NCBI RefSeq assembly: GCF_000019805.1 | Contig: NC_010525.1 | Coordinates: 186,001 to 250,000, forward strand | DNA: 64,000 bases | Direction of reading: 5' to 3' | From: Pyrobaculum neutrophilum V24Sta | GTDB lineage: Archaea; Thermoproteota; Thermoprotei; Thermoproteales; Thermoproteaceae | Part shown: positions 8,299-16,135 of the stretch, in pieces | Position numbering within the stretch: position 1 is the first letter of the stretch | Layout: each line of letters opens with the position of its first letter | Made by a program: the position numbers and the translations under genes | Notes under the pieces: model-generated | The model's database searches: none | What the model was told of the DNA's origin: nothing | Seen by the model: the letters and a program-made list of their open reading frames with translations, nothing else

Positions 8299-9098
8299 GC
8301 CTCATCAAGCACCATCCCCCTCCCCGGCTCTATCTTAACCCTGTAGGCTCTCGCCGAGTGGGCCGTCATCCTCATCTTCTTGATTATAAGCCAGCGCCTG
8401 ATCTCCTTCGCCGTCTCCACGTCGTCCATCCACATGTGGATGACGCCGTCTGCTATATGCTCAAGGCCGAAGCCGTAGGCCTGTCTCGTCGTCGGCGCGT
8501 ACTGGCTGGTGAGCATAGCCGTCACGTTCTCCCTGTGTGTGGCGATCTTGAGCTGGTACGAGTACTTACGCGCCATCACCGGTTTATCCACCCAGAAGGC
8601 GGACATGGAGTCGATGACGAGGCGGACGTGGCGCTCGGGGGACCCCCTCTCCTTAGCCACGGCCAAGATCTCGTAGGCCTCGTTGATGGCCTCGATTAAG
8701 GTGTCTATGGAGAGGGCGGCGTAGCGCCGCACCTTGTCTGGGCTTTCCTCCCTGGCCTTCTCCGTCAGCTGGCGGGCCACCTTTAGAAGCCCAAAGATGT
8801 CGATGACGACGATCTCCGGAAGCTCCTCAGGCTCCTTCTTCCACGCTATGTTGTATACGGAGAACTGGGAGAAGTCCATCCCAAGCTGCCTCGCCTGCTC
8901 CATAACGTCCCTAAACTCCTGCTCTGTGGTTACATACACAACGGGATCGCCTGACCTCAGCCCGGCGTAGGCGAAGTGTATACAGAGTATAGACTTGCCC
9001 ACGCCAGGCTCGCCTGTGACCACGACCCAGGAGCCCTGGGGGACGCCGCCCTCCAGCGCCTTGTCTAAAACCTCGATGCCGGTGGGGATCCTCCTCAC
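8295..9098 (-). CDS. KaiC/RadA-like single-domain ATPase
   Basis: A 267-residue RecA-fold ATPase. It begins 'RIPTGIEVLDKALEGGVPQG', has Walker A 'GEPGVGKS' (residues 29-36), a TTEQE segment after strand 2, Walker B-like 'RLVIDSMSAFW', and 'LTSQYAPTTRQAYGFGLEHIADGVIHMW' typical of archaeal KaiC-domain proteins. The role may be signalling or recombination accessory; it is too short for RadA and lacks the HhH domain. It starts at GTG 9098, about 22 bp from a TATA shared with the divergent gene. Confidence 0.85.
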   Translation of the reverse strand: MRRIPTGIEVLDKALEGGVPQGSWVVVTGEPGVGKSILCIHFAYAGLRSGDPVVYVTTEQEFRDVMEQARQLGMDFSQFSVYNIAWKKEPEELPEIVVIDIFGLLKVARQLTEKAREESPDKVRRYAALSIDTLIEAINEAYEILAVAKERGSPERHVRLVIDSMSAFWVDKPVMARKYSYQLKIATHRENVTAMLTSQYAPTTRQAYGFGLEHIADGVIHMWMDDVETAKEIRRWLIIKKMRMTAHSARAYRVKIEPGRGMVLDEA

Positions 9099-9114
9099 GC
9101 CTCAGACGGCGTAG

Positions 9115-9125
9115 AGCTTAAAAAA
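9115..9125. promoter_or_regulatory. Symmetric TATA shared by KaiC-like and MTH1187-family genes
   Basis: 'gcttaaaaaa' (9115-9124) is the only TATA-like element between starts 9098 (minus) and 9143 (plus). It lies about 22 bp from each. This is a third case of one element serving two leaderless genes. Confidence 0.65.
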
Positions 9126-9142
9126 TGTGTCCATCTGGAGCC

Positions 9143-9445
9143 ATGGCTAAGATGGTGGTGAGCCTCTCGGTGGTGCCCCTGGGGACCGGCTCGCCCAGCG
9201 TGTCGGAGTACGTGAAAAAGGCCACCGCGGTCATTAGAGAGTCCGGGCTTAGGTATAGGACAGGCGCTGGGTTTACAGACGTCGAGTTGGACTCGTACCA
9301 GCAGCTCGCCGAGCTTCTGGAAAAGATGGAGAAGGCGCTCGCAGAGATGGGGGTCCAGAGGATACTATATACGATTAAGATAGATAGGAGGATGGACAAG
9401 GAGCTCTATATAGAACACAAGATAGCGAAGGCGGAAGGAATATAA
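9143..9445 (+). CDS. MTH1187-family thiamine-binding-like protein
   Basis: A 100-residue ferredoxin-fold protein of the MTH1187/YqgV family (DUF77). Marks are 'SLSVVPLGTGSPSVSEYVKKA', 'GLRYRTGAGFTDVE' and 'ILYTIKIDRRMDKE'. Family members bind thiamine-like ligands as small tetramers. ATG 9143 is chosen over the in-frame ATG 9125, which overlaps the TATA. A single-gene unit. Confidence 0.85.
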   Translation: MAKMVVSLSVVPLGTGSPSVSEYVKKATAVIRESGLRYRTGAGFTDVELDSYQQLAELLEKMEKALAEMGVQRILYTIKIDRRMDKELYIEHKIAKAEGI

Positions 9446-9519
9446 ACTCGGTCATCTCTAGAAGCGGCAGGATCGGCCTCGGAGTGGGCCGGCGGCCCCC
9501 TATGAGAGAGGCCCCGGAT

Positions 9520-10494
9520 CTAAGCGAAAAACGCTTCGAAGTGCCACCTAGCGACAAAGGCCGTCAGCGCTAGAGCCGCCGGGATGTATAGAGAGGGGGA
9601 GACCCGTCGGGCGTAGGGGGAGAGGGCGGGGAAGGCGGCGAGCATAAACCTCGGCGCTGAGATGGCGGGCGTGCCGACGGTGAAGAGGTGGGGGAGGATC
9701 TGGACGAGGGCGTAGCGGCGGTGGAGACCCCTCAGCGATACCGCGCCGGCGAGGAAAAACGTAGCGATGGCCCAATTCCTCGCGAGCCACATCCAGGGCT
9801 CTAGCCTCTGCCCAAACAAAGTCCAGCTCTGGGCGGTGAGCCAGCCCTCCAGAATCCACTGGGCTTGCTGCAGAGGCGTCGCCGGGGCGGCTCCCCAGAT
9901 CTGCCGCTGTATTTCGAAATACGCCAGCGGAGAGCCCAACGCGGCCGTGTGCCACAGGGCAACGGCAGAAACCGCGGCGGCCGGCGGGAGGTAGTGCCGG
10001 AGCCGCCACGTCTTTACGAAGGCCGGCAGGGCGAGAGCCATCTGGTACTTGGCCAACACCGCCAGCGCGAAAAAGGTCGACGAGAGGGCCGGCCTCCTCT
10101 CGGCGTATAGCAACGCCGCTGAGGCGAAGAACAGCGCAACGCCCTCCGCGTAAGGCGCCGTGGTGTAGAGCACATACGTGGGGAAGAGCGCGAGGAAGAG
10201 CGCCGTCTTGAAGCCGTATAGCCCCCCCACCACGAGGGGCGTGAGGTAGCTGAAGAAGTTGGCGACAATTATAGACGCCGCCACGGCGTCGCACCCCGCC
10301 GTCTTAGAAAGCAGAGCTGTGAGAAGGGGGAAGAGGGGCGGAAACGCGTAGTCGGCGGGGTCTCTGTAGCCGAGAGCCGCGATGCGCTGGAAGTGTTGGG
10401 CGTCCCACGCGGTTGCCCAACCCTGGTGGAGAACCACGAGGGATTTCGCCCCGGTGAGGAGGAGGGCTAAGACGGCGTATTCCCTAGGGCCCAT
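9520..10494 (-). CDS. PIG-V-like polytopic mannosyltransferase
   Basis: A 324-residue membrane protein with roughly 8 hydrophobic segments. The N-terminal luminal motif 'WDAQHFQRIAALGY...YAFPPLFPLL' matches the PIG-V/GPI-mannosyltransferase II pattern (WD...Ha-GY...FPLyP), where the Asp is catalytic and the donor is a polyprenyl-phosphate sugar. In archaea this probably acts in glycosylation or glycolipid synthesis. It overlaps the mqnE stop by 11 bp, suggesting co-transcription, though a functional link is not obvious. Confidence 0.75.
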   Translation of the reverse strand: MGPREYAVLALLLTGAKSLVVLHQGWATAWDAQHFQRIAALGYRDPADYAFPPLFPLLTALLSKTAGCDAVAASIIVANFFSYLTPLVVGGLYGFKTALFLALFPTYVLYTTAPYAEGVALFFASAALLYAERRPALSSTFFALAVLAKYQMALALPAFVKTWRLRHYLPPAAAVSAVALWHTAALGSPLAYFEIQRQIWGAAPATPLQQAQWILEGWLTAQSWTLFGQRLEPWMWLARNWAIATFFLAGAVSLRGLHRRYALVQILPHLFTVGTPAISAPRFMLAAFPALSPYARRVSPSLYIPAALALTAFVARWHFEAFFA

Positions 10495-11569
10495 CTAGGG
10501 GCTTTATCCTGCGGTGGAAGGTGTCGCGTAGAGCCGGCGTCTTCCCGGCCTCCCTGGCGATGGCTGCGAGCTCCTCCACGGTAGCGCTGTGTTTTGCCCC
10601 AGCCGACGTCAAAACAGCCTCGTTGTACATGGTGCCCACCAAGTCGTTTGCCCCCGCCAGCAGGAGGGTAGAGGCCAGCTTCTTGCCGACCGACAGCCAG
10701 TAGGCGGCTACCTTAAGCCTATCCAGCAGGATCAGCCTAGCCAACGCCACCACCTTCACGTCGTAGGTGGAGGGCGCTGGGGCCTTTACCACCCCCCTTC
10801 TGTGGAGCTCCGTATTTAGGGGGTTGAACTTGACGGGTATAAAGAGGAGGAGGCCCCCCGTCTTCTCCTGGAGCTCCCTCACCCTGAAGATGTGGTCTAC
10901 CAGATGCTCCACTGCCTCTACGTGGCCGTAGAGAACTGTGGCGTTGCTCGGTATGCCCAGCTCGTGGGCCACCTCAGCTACCCTGAGCCACTCCTCGCCG
11001 GAGATCTTGTGGGGAGCCACTACTTTTCTCACCTCATCGGCGAATATCTCGGCGCCGCCTCCCGAGATGGCGTCGAGGCCCGCCTCTTTCCACCTGGAGA
11101 GCACCTCCCTCACGCTCATCTTCCACAGCCCGGCGTAGTAGGCGGCCTCGGCCATGGTGGGGCCCTTAACCACGACGTGGGGCACGCGGCGTTTAACGGC
11201 CTTGAACAGCTCGTCGAAGTACTCCGGCGGGAGGAGGGGGTTGAAGCCCCCGTTGATGTGTAGCTCAGTAACGCCGTATTCGACGGCGAACCGCTCCACG
11301 AGAGCCGCCACCTCCTCAGCCTTACGGGTGTAGGCCTCGGGGTGGCCCGGGGATCTGTAGAAGGCGCATATGGGGCACTTGGCGACGCAGATATTCGTAT
11401 AGTTTATCACCACGTTGTTGACAAACGTCACGACGTCGCCATAGAACTTCTGCGTCACGGCGTGGGCCGCCTCCGCAAGAGTGAAGAGGTCAACCTCACG
11501 CATTAAATAAACGGCGTCGTTCCTGGAAAGCCCCCTCGCCGTCATTTCAAGGATATCAACAACCTTCAC
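10484..11569 (-). CDS. mqnE: Aminofutalosine synthase (radical SAM)
   Basis: A 361-residue radical SAM enzyme of the menaquinone futalosine pathway, joining the chorismate-derived enolpyruvyl benzoate to SAM-derived adenosine. The cluster motif CxxxCxxC is at C61/C65/C68 (CVAKCPICAF). 'HINGGFNPLLPPEYF', 'ISGGGAEIFADEVR', 'YGHVEAVEHLVDH' and 'LLFIPVKFNPLNTEL' match MqnE rather than MqnC. CofH is less likely given the MqnC/MqnA neighbours. It starts at GTG 11569, 23 bp from 'cttaataagg' on the minus strand. Confidence 0.85.
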   Translation of the reverse strand: MKVVDILEMTARGLSRNDAVYLMREVDLFTLAEAAHAVTQKFYGDVVTFVNNVVINYTNICVAKCPICAFYRSPGHPEAYTRKAEEVAALVERFAVEYGVTELHINGGFNPLLPPEYFDELFKAVKRRVPHVVVKGPTMAEAAYYAGLWKMSVREVLSRWKEAGLDAISGGGAEIFADEVRKVVAPHKISGEEWLRVAEVAHELGIPSNATVLYGHVEAVEHLVDHIFRVRELQEKTGGLLLFIPVKFNPLNTELHRRGVVKAPAPSTYDVKVVALARLILLDRLKVAAYWLSVGKKLASTLLLAGANDLVGTMYNEAVLTSAGAKHSATVEELAAIAREAGKTPALRDTFHRRIKPLDGP

Positions 11570-11854
11570 TAAAGGTGAGAAGTACCACCCTTATTAAGTT
11601 GCCGGGCGCCGCTTTAAAACCTCGACGACATAGCCCAGACCCCACGGCACCTGGAAACACAGCTAGCCAAATCCCCCGCCACCGCCTTCAGAAACGCGGC
11701 GGGGGCAAGCTCAAGTATTACGCAGGCTGTAGGGACAGCCGAGCTCTGCCGCGAAATAAGTCATGAAGCCCGGCGCCGCATTCCTCAGCCGCGGATGAAA
11801 ACAGTAAAACTTAAAAAAAGGGATTTGTGGCCTTCATGAGGATGGGCGTTGGCC
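11570..11854. other. Gap between mqnE and the AT-rich insertion
   Basis: Holds the mqnE promoter (11586-11596) and a C-rich/G-rich hairpin candidate (cccccgcc near 11674, ggcggggg near 11697). A TATA-like 'cttaaaaaaag' lies at 11810-11820. No convincing gene is seen. Confidence 0.35.
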
Positions 11855-11995
11855 ATGTCGGCGGTCGCCGTGTCTGTCTTCGGCCAGGTGGACAACGTCG
11901 TGAACTCCACGCTGGCGGCGTTCTCACTATTCGACATGCCGCCGGACTTGCAACATAGAGATGAACTTATACCTCATGTTACAGGTTTCTGTTAG
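11855..11995 (+). pseudogene. N-terminal gene fragment
   Basis: An open frame of 46 codons starting 'MSAVAVSVFGQVDNVV' and continuing 'AAFSLFDMPPDL' has normal codon use for this genome as far as about residue 35. It then runs into the AT-rich segment and stops at 11995. It looks like the truncated 5' end of a gene whose remainder was replaced by the AT-rich DNA that follows. The family is not recognised. Confidence 0.3.
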
Positions 11996-12299
11996 AAAAA
12001 TAGCATACTTTTTACTACCTATTATTCCAATTTCAATTTTCTCTTATGATGTCATTACTGGCAAGTTTGATATGCTCATGTTTCTGCTTCACACAGCCAT
12101 TTTCCTAGCGCTATATTATGCAGTTCTAGCATACTGCGGACCTGACGGCGCTTGGTTAATATTTATAGCTTACGGTTATGGGAGGCCTTTTGATCTCGAT
12201 ATAATTAATGTATTGTTAATCTTGTTACTTTACCTTATAACGCTTGGCCTAGTCTACTTTGACAGGCGCAATCTCTGTAGAGCCGCGCGTGAGGTGTAA
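11961..12299 (+). CDS. AT-rich predicted membrane protein
   Basis: A 112-residue protein with three or four hydrophobic helices (YFLLPIIPISIF; LLHTAIFLALYYAVLAY; VLLILLLYLITLGLVYF) and a basic C-terminus 'DRRNLCRAAREV'. Codons are A/T-ending (tta, ata, ctt) through most of the gene, unlike all neighbours, and the last 15 codons return to GC-rich usage. This points to horizontal acquisition or a fusion at the edge of an insertion. No TATA at the expected distance from ATG 11961 is obvious, so the start or the gene itself is uncertain. Confidence 0.4.
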   Translation: MNLYLMLQVSVRKIAYFLLPIIPISIFSYDVITGKFDMLMFLLHTAIFLALYYAVLAYCGPDGAWLIFIAYGYGRPFDLDIINVLLILLLYLITLGLVYFDRRNLCRAAREV

Positions 12300-12512
12300 C
12301 GCCGATTTGCCGCGGGGCTCAACGAAGGCGGCTCTGCCAGTGGCCAAAACTCAGCGGCGGTTTTCGGCGTGCACGGGGCTGGGCTTAAAATGCCGAGGTA
12401 ATTAATGGCCGGCCTGGGGCGGCGTAGCTTTGGGCTTTAGAAGCGCGGCTCTATTTCTCGATGGCGCTCGGCGCGCTGAGGGGTGTTAATACTTATAAGA
12501 CGGATACGGCAG
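12300..12512. other. Gap before mqnC
   Basis: Contains a TATA-like 'ggcttaaaatg' at 12382-12392 with no clear downstream ORF, and the mqnC TATA 'acttataag' at 12491-12499. No gene is seen. Confidence 0.4.
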
Positions 12513-13577
12513 GTGGCTGTGGAGTATAAGAGGGGGGATATCGAGCGTCTCTTGAAGGAGGATTTGTGGGTTTTGGGGAGGAGGGCCTACGAGATCAGGC
12601 GGAGGCTGTACGGGGATAGGACGACCTTCATCTCCAACATGGTGCTCAACTACACAAACGTCTGCGTAATCGGCTGCTCCTTCTGCGCCTTCTACCGGCC
12701 GCCTGGACACCCGGAGGCCTACGGCTATACGCCGGAGGAGGCCGCGAAGCGTGTGTTAGCCGTAGACGCTAGATACGGCATTAGGCAGGTCCTGATCCAG
12801 GGCGGGATTAACCCGGAGATCGGCATTGAGTACTTCGAGGAGCTCTTCCGCGCGATAAAGAGGAGGGTCCCCCACGTGGCTATCCACGCGCTATCGCCCC
12901 TGGAGGTGGACTACCTCTCGCGGAGGGAGCGCGCCACCTACAGGGAGGTGCTGGAGCGCCTGAGGGAGGCCGGCATGGAGTCCATGCCGGGGGGCGGCGG
13001 AGAGATACTGGTGGATAGGGTGAGGAGGGAGCTGGCGCCGCGGAAGATAGACAGCGCCACTTGGCTCAGAATTATGGAGGAGGCGCATAAGCTCGGCATC
13101 CCTACGTCGGCTACCATGATGTACGGCCACGTGGAGACCCTCAGCGATATCGCGGAGCACCTCTACAAAATCGCAGAGCTGCAGGAAAAGACGAGGGGCT
13201 TCATGGCGTTTATAGCCTGGAACTTCGACCCCGGCACCAGCGAGCTTGGCAAGCGCGTTAGGTACCCAAAGACCTCGGCCTCGCTTCTGAGGATGGTCGC
13301 CGTGGCGAGGATAGTGTTCAGGGAGTTGATCCCCCACATCCAGAGCGGTTGGCTCACCACGGGGCCCGAGACCGCCCAGCTGGCCATGTACTTCGGGGCG
13401 GACGACTTCGGGGGGACCCTATACGAGGAGAAGGTGCTTGAATGGAAGCGCGCCGAGGCGCAGATAGACAGGAGGGAGGACGTGGTAGATATCATAAGGT
13501 CGGCGGGCTTCACCCCAGCGGAGCGGGACAACATGTACAACGTCGTGAAGGTATATGGCCAAGGTGGTCAGGATTAG
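12513..13577 (+). CDS. mqnC: Cyclic dehypoxanthine futalosine synthase (radical SAM)
   Basis: A 354-residue radical SAM enzyme that cyclises dehypoxanthine futalosine in menaquinone synthesis. The cluster is C51/C55/C58 (CVIGCSFCAF). 'VLIQGGINPEIGIEYFEELF', 'MESMPGGGGEILVDRVR', 'TSATMMYGHVET' and 'MAFIAWNFDPGTSELG' are diagnostic of MqnC. It is paralogous to MqnE next door. GTG 12513 fits the TATA at 12491-12499; the longer frame begins inside the promoter. Its last 23 bp overlap mqnA. Confidence 0.88.
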   Translation: MAVEYKRGDIERLLKEDLWVLGRRAYEIRRRLYGDRTTFISNMVLNYTNVCVIGCSFCAFYRPPGHPEAYGYTPEEAAKRVLAVDARYGIRQVLIQGGINPEIGIEYFEELFRAIKRRVPHVAIHALSPLEVDYLSRRERATYREVLERLREAGMESMPGGGGEILVDRVRRELAPRKIDSATWLRIMEEAHKLGIPTSATMMYGHVETLSDIAEHLYKIAELQEKTRGFMAFIAWNFDPGTSELGKRVRYPKTSASLLRMVAVARIVFRELIPHIQSGWLTTGPETAQLAMYFGADDFGGTLYEEKVLEWKRAEAQIDRREDVVDIIRSAGFTPAERDNMYNVVKVYGQGGQD

Positions 13578-14274
13578 GTACGCCCACAGCGACCCCCTCT
13601 TCTGGCGGGCGAAGCTCGACGTTGTGGAGGCCGGCAACCTAGAGGCGGCCCGCCTCTTGAGGGAGGGCGCCGCCGATATAGGCTTTGTCCCAATAACCAT
13701 GGCCGCCGAGCTTGGCCTCCCCATTGTGCCGAGGCTGGCCATATATAGCACGGGCCCTATACTGTCGGCCAGAGTCTTCAAGGGACGCGGGGCTGGGGGG
13801 CTCTGCGCGGTGAGCGAGACGACGGTAAGCGCCAGGGTGGTGAACAGGTTGCTCGGCGCTTCGCTAGAGACCGTGGAGGACCCCTGGGCCGCTCTAGACT
13901 CGTGCTCCGAGGTTTTGGCGGTCGGCGACGAGGCCCTGCGGATGATCGACAGAGGGGTCCCCACCCTGCTAGACGTCGGCGAGCTCTGGCAGACGCGGGT
14001 GGGCACGCCGCTGTTTTTTGCCGTCTTGGTCGCGAAGCCGGGGGCCGAGGGTCTGGAGGAGGCGGTGGCCGAGATGGAGAACTCCCTCGCCCACTTCTAC
14101 GAAAACCCCGCCCCGCTTGTTGAATCCACGGCGAGGCGCCTCGGCGTAAGCCGAAGGCTCGTCGAGGAGTACTTCCAGCGATCCCGCTATCTGCTAAACG
14201 GCGGATATATACAGTACATGGTTAAGGAGGCGGAGGTGTTGGGCCTCCCCCGCCCGCGCTTCCTAGAGCTCTGA
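13555..14274 (+). CDS. mqnA: Chorismate dehydratase
   Basis: A 239-residue periplasmic-binding-protein-fold enzyme that dehydrates chorismate to 3-enolpyruvyl benzoate, the first futalosine-pathway step. Family features are 'RIRYAHSDPLFW', 'ARLLREGAADIGFVPIT', 'LCAVSETTVSARVVNRLL', 'LAVGDEALRM', and 'LLDVGELWQTRVGTPLFFAV'. Placement directly overlapping mqnC supports it; MqnD is the alternative paralogue. It converges with the ABC ATPase gene, and the two overlap by 53 bp antisense. Confidence 0.85.
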   Translation: MAKVVRIRYAHSDPLFWRAKLDVVEAGNLEAARLLREGAADIGFVPITMAAELGLPIVPRLAIYSTGPILSARVFKGRGAGGLCAVSETTVSARVVNRLLGASLETVEDPWAALDSCSEVLAVGDEALRMIDRGVPTLLDVGELWQTRVGTPLFFAVLVAKPGAEGLEEAVAEMENSLAHFYENPAPLVESTARRLGVSRRLVEEYFQRSRYLLNGGYIQYMVKEAEVLGLPRPRFLEL

Positions 14275-14959
14275 CGAATGCCTCCTCCAGGTCGGACGCC
14301 CCGTATAGCTCCATGAGTTGCTTGGGCGTGCCGCGCGCTATCACGACCCCCTTGTCTATGAAGTACACACGGTCGCAGACGGACTCCACCTCAAGCATGT
14401 TGTGGCTTGAGTACACCACGGCGGCCCCCCTCGACTTTGCGTAGTCCTTCACCAGCCTCCTCATCTCGACGGCGTGTACCACGTCGACGCCAGCCGTCGG
14501 CTCGTCTAGGAGTAGCGCCAGCGCCTCCACTGTAAGCAGGGCGGCTACGACGAGCCTACGCCTCATGCCCTTTGAGTAGGTCTTGACCTTGTCGTCTACG
14601 CGGGGGCCCAAGGCGGAGATCTCCACGGCCTCCCGCACGTTGTCGACGCCGTATAGGCCGTGTATAAACTCTATAAACTGCCTCCCTGTGAGGTTGTCGT
14701 AGGGGAGAACCTCCTCCGGCAGATACGCGAGATACCTCCGCCTCTTCTGAAACTCCGGCGAGTCGGTCCTAACGCCTAGAACCTCGGCGTAGCCTCCGTC
14801 GGGCTTAAGAAGGCCCGCGAGGATGCGCAAGGTGGTGGTTTTCCCAGCGCCGTTGGGCCCCACAAGCCCAACGACCTCCCCCGCCCGCGCCTCAAGGTCC
14901 ACCCCTCTGAGGACGTCCAGGCGGCCGAACCTCTTCCTAACCCCAACCGCCCTGATCAT
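14222..14959 (-). CDS. ABC transporter ATP-binding protein (ABC-2 exporter type)
   Basis: A 245-residue ATPase with Walker A 'GPNGAGKTT' (34-42), Q-loop region 'LAYLPEEVLPYDNLTG', signature 'YSKGMRRRL' and Walker B 'LALLLDEPTAG'. The C-terminal GGGG/PPPP tail is low-complexity. It overlaps the 3' end of the upstream permease by 4 bp (ATGA), so the two form one exporter of the Na+/drug/lipid ABC-2 class; the substrate is unknown. Confidence 0.9.
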   Translation of the reverse strand: MIRAVGVRKRFGRLDVLRGVDLEARAGEVVGLVGPNGAGKTTTLRILAGLLKPDGGYAEVLGVRTDSPEFQKRRRYLAYLPEEVLPYDNLTGRQFIEFIHGLYGVDNVREAVEISALGPRVDDKVKTYSKGMRRRLVVAALLTVEALALLLDEPTAGVDVVHAVEMRRLVKDYAKSRGAAVVYSSHNMLEVESVCDRVYFIDKGVVIARGTPKQLMELYGASDLEEAFVRALGSAGGGGPTPPPP

Positions 14960-16107
14960 CTCCTCCGCCTGCCGGCGATGAGGTACTCCGCGGTGACGAT
15001 CCTAGACACGATGTAGAGTGCTACGGCCGCAAGCGCCCAGTCCGCCGTTAGCAATAGAAGCGCCTCGCCCCATCTGCCGAAGAGGGCGGCCAAGGCGATA
15101 TATAGGGGGTGTAGAAGGGGGTCCAGCTTAAGCCAATCAGTTGGGGCGAAAAACACCGCAACCGCGGGCGCTGCGAAGAAAAACACGGCGGTGGTTGCAA
15201 CGCTCTGCGCGGTTTTGATATCCTCGGCGCGGCTGGCCAAGGCGAAGGACACGGCCACGACGAAGATCGACATCGCCAGGATGGATAACGCCGAGAGGGC
15301 CAGCGCCCCCGGCGGTATAGACACATGTAGGCCGGGCCGAGGGAGCTCGGGCGGAGGCGCCCCTCCGACGAAGTTGGGCAGATTGGCCAAGTTGGCGAAG
15401 TAGACCCCGTAGCCGGCCAGGAAAACGGCGAACTGTATCAACATGAGGAGTATAGAGCTGACTAGCTTGGAGAGAACCAGCGCGCTCGGCGTAGCGGGTG
15501 TGGCGAGTATGAGCTCAAAAGTCCTCTTCTCCTTCTCCACGCCGACTGCTATGGCGGCGGTCGCCGCCACGAGCAGAGGCACCATCAAGGTGGCCACGAA
15601 GGAGACCATGTAGAGGCTCAGCAGGGCGCCGGCTTCGGCCTCCCCCAGCCACGCCCCGTCGAAGTACAGGCGGAGGGTGACGTTAACCAGCGCGGGTGGG
15701 ACGCCCGCCCTCTTCGCCAGCTCCTCCGCCGCGGTTCTCAAAACGGCTGGGGCGACCAGCGAGGGGAAGCCGCTGTATCTCCTGTACACCTCCAGCCTCG
15801 CTGGGAAGGTGAAGTTCCTTGGCACCACAACGACGTAGCTGTACTTCTCAAGCAACTCAGGCGTAAACTCGCCGTATACCACGCCTCCGAGCTCCCTCAG
15901 CTTCTCCACGTACAGACGCCCAAGCTCGTTTGTATCGTTCGCCACCACGGCGAACTTCTGCGCCGCCGCGGCTCCGCGGATGGAGGCCCCCATCAGGAGG
16001 CCCATGAAAACCAGGGCGGCGAAGCCCCCCACGAGGGAGAGGATGAAGTAGCGCGAGGCTAGTATCTCCCTTAAGTCCTTCACCACGAGTGCGGTCAAGA
16101 CGCCCAC
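14956..16107 (-). CDS. ABC-2 type permease (NatB-like)
   Basis: A 383-residue membrane subunit. It has one N-terminal TM (FILSLVGGFAALVFMGLL), a large extracytoplasmic domain of about 140 residues, then five or more TM helices beginning 'VSFVATLMVPLLVAATAAI'. The family motif 'GVEKEKRTFELILATPATP' precedes a helix, as in NatB/ABC-2 permeases. It starts at GTG 16107, 28 bp from the divergent gene, with its TATA candidate at about 16127-16133. Confidence 0.88.
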   Translation of the reverse strand: MGVLTALVVKDLREILASRYFILSLVGGFAALVFMGLLMGASIRGAAAAQKFAVVANDTNELGRLYVEKLRELGGVVYGEFTPELLEKYSYVVVVPRNFTFPARLEVYRRYSGFPSLVAPAVLRTAAEELAKRAGVPPALVNVTLRLYFDGAWLGEAEAGALLSLYMVSFVATLMVPLLVAATAAIAVGVEKEKRTFELILATPATPSALVLSKLVSSILLMLIQFAVFLAGYGVYFANLANLPNFVGGAPPPELPRPGLHVSIPPGALALSALSILAMSIFVVAVSFALASRAEDIKTAQSVATTAVFFFAAPAVAVFFAPTDWLKLDPLLHPLYIALAALFGRWGEALLLLTADWALAAVALYIVSRIVTAEYLIAGRRRR

Positions 16108-16108
16108 G

Positions 16109-16133
16109 TTTTTATAGAGGGTGGTTCATAAAT
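16109..16133. promoter_or_regulatory. Two closely spaced divergent TATA elements
   Basis: 'tttttatag' at 16109-16117 is about 23 bp before plus-strand GTG 16136. 'cataaat' at 16127-16133 is about 23 bp from minus-strand GTG 16107. The starts are 28 bp apart and the elements interlock. Confidence 0.55.
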
Positions 16134-16135
16134 CT

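Noticed and set aside
10484-14274. F420 (CofG/CofH) synthesis genes
   Set aside because: The two radical SAM proteins resemble CofH, but the adjacent MqnA-like gene and the MqnE/MqnC-specific motifs fit the futalosine pathway.
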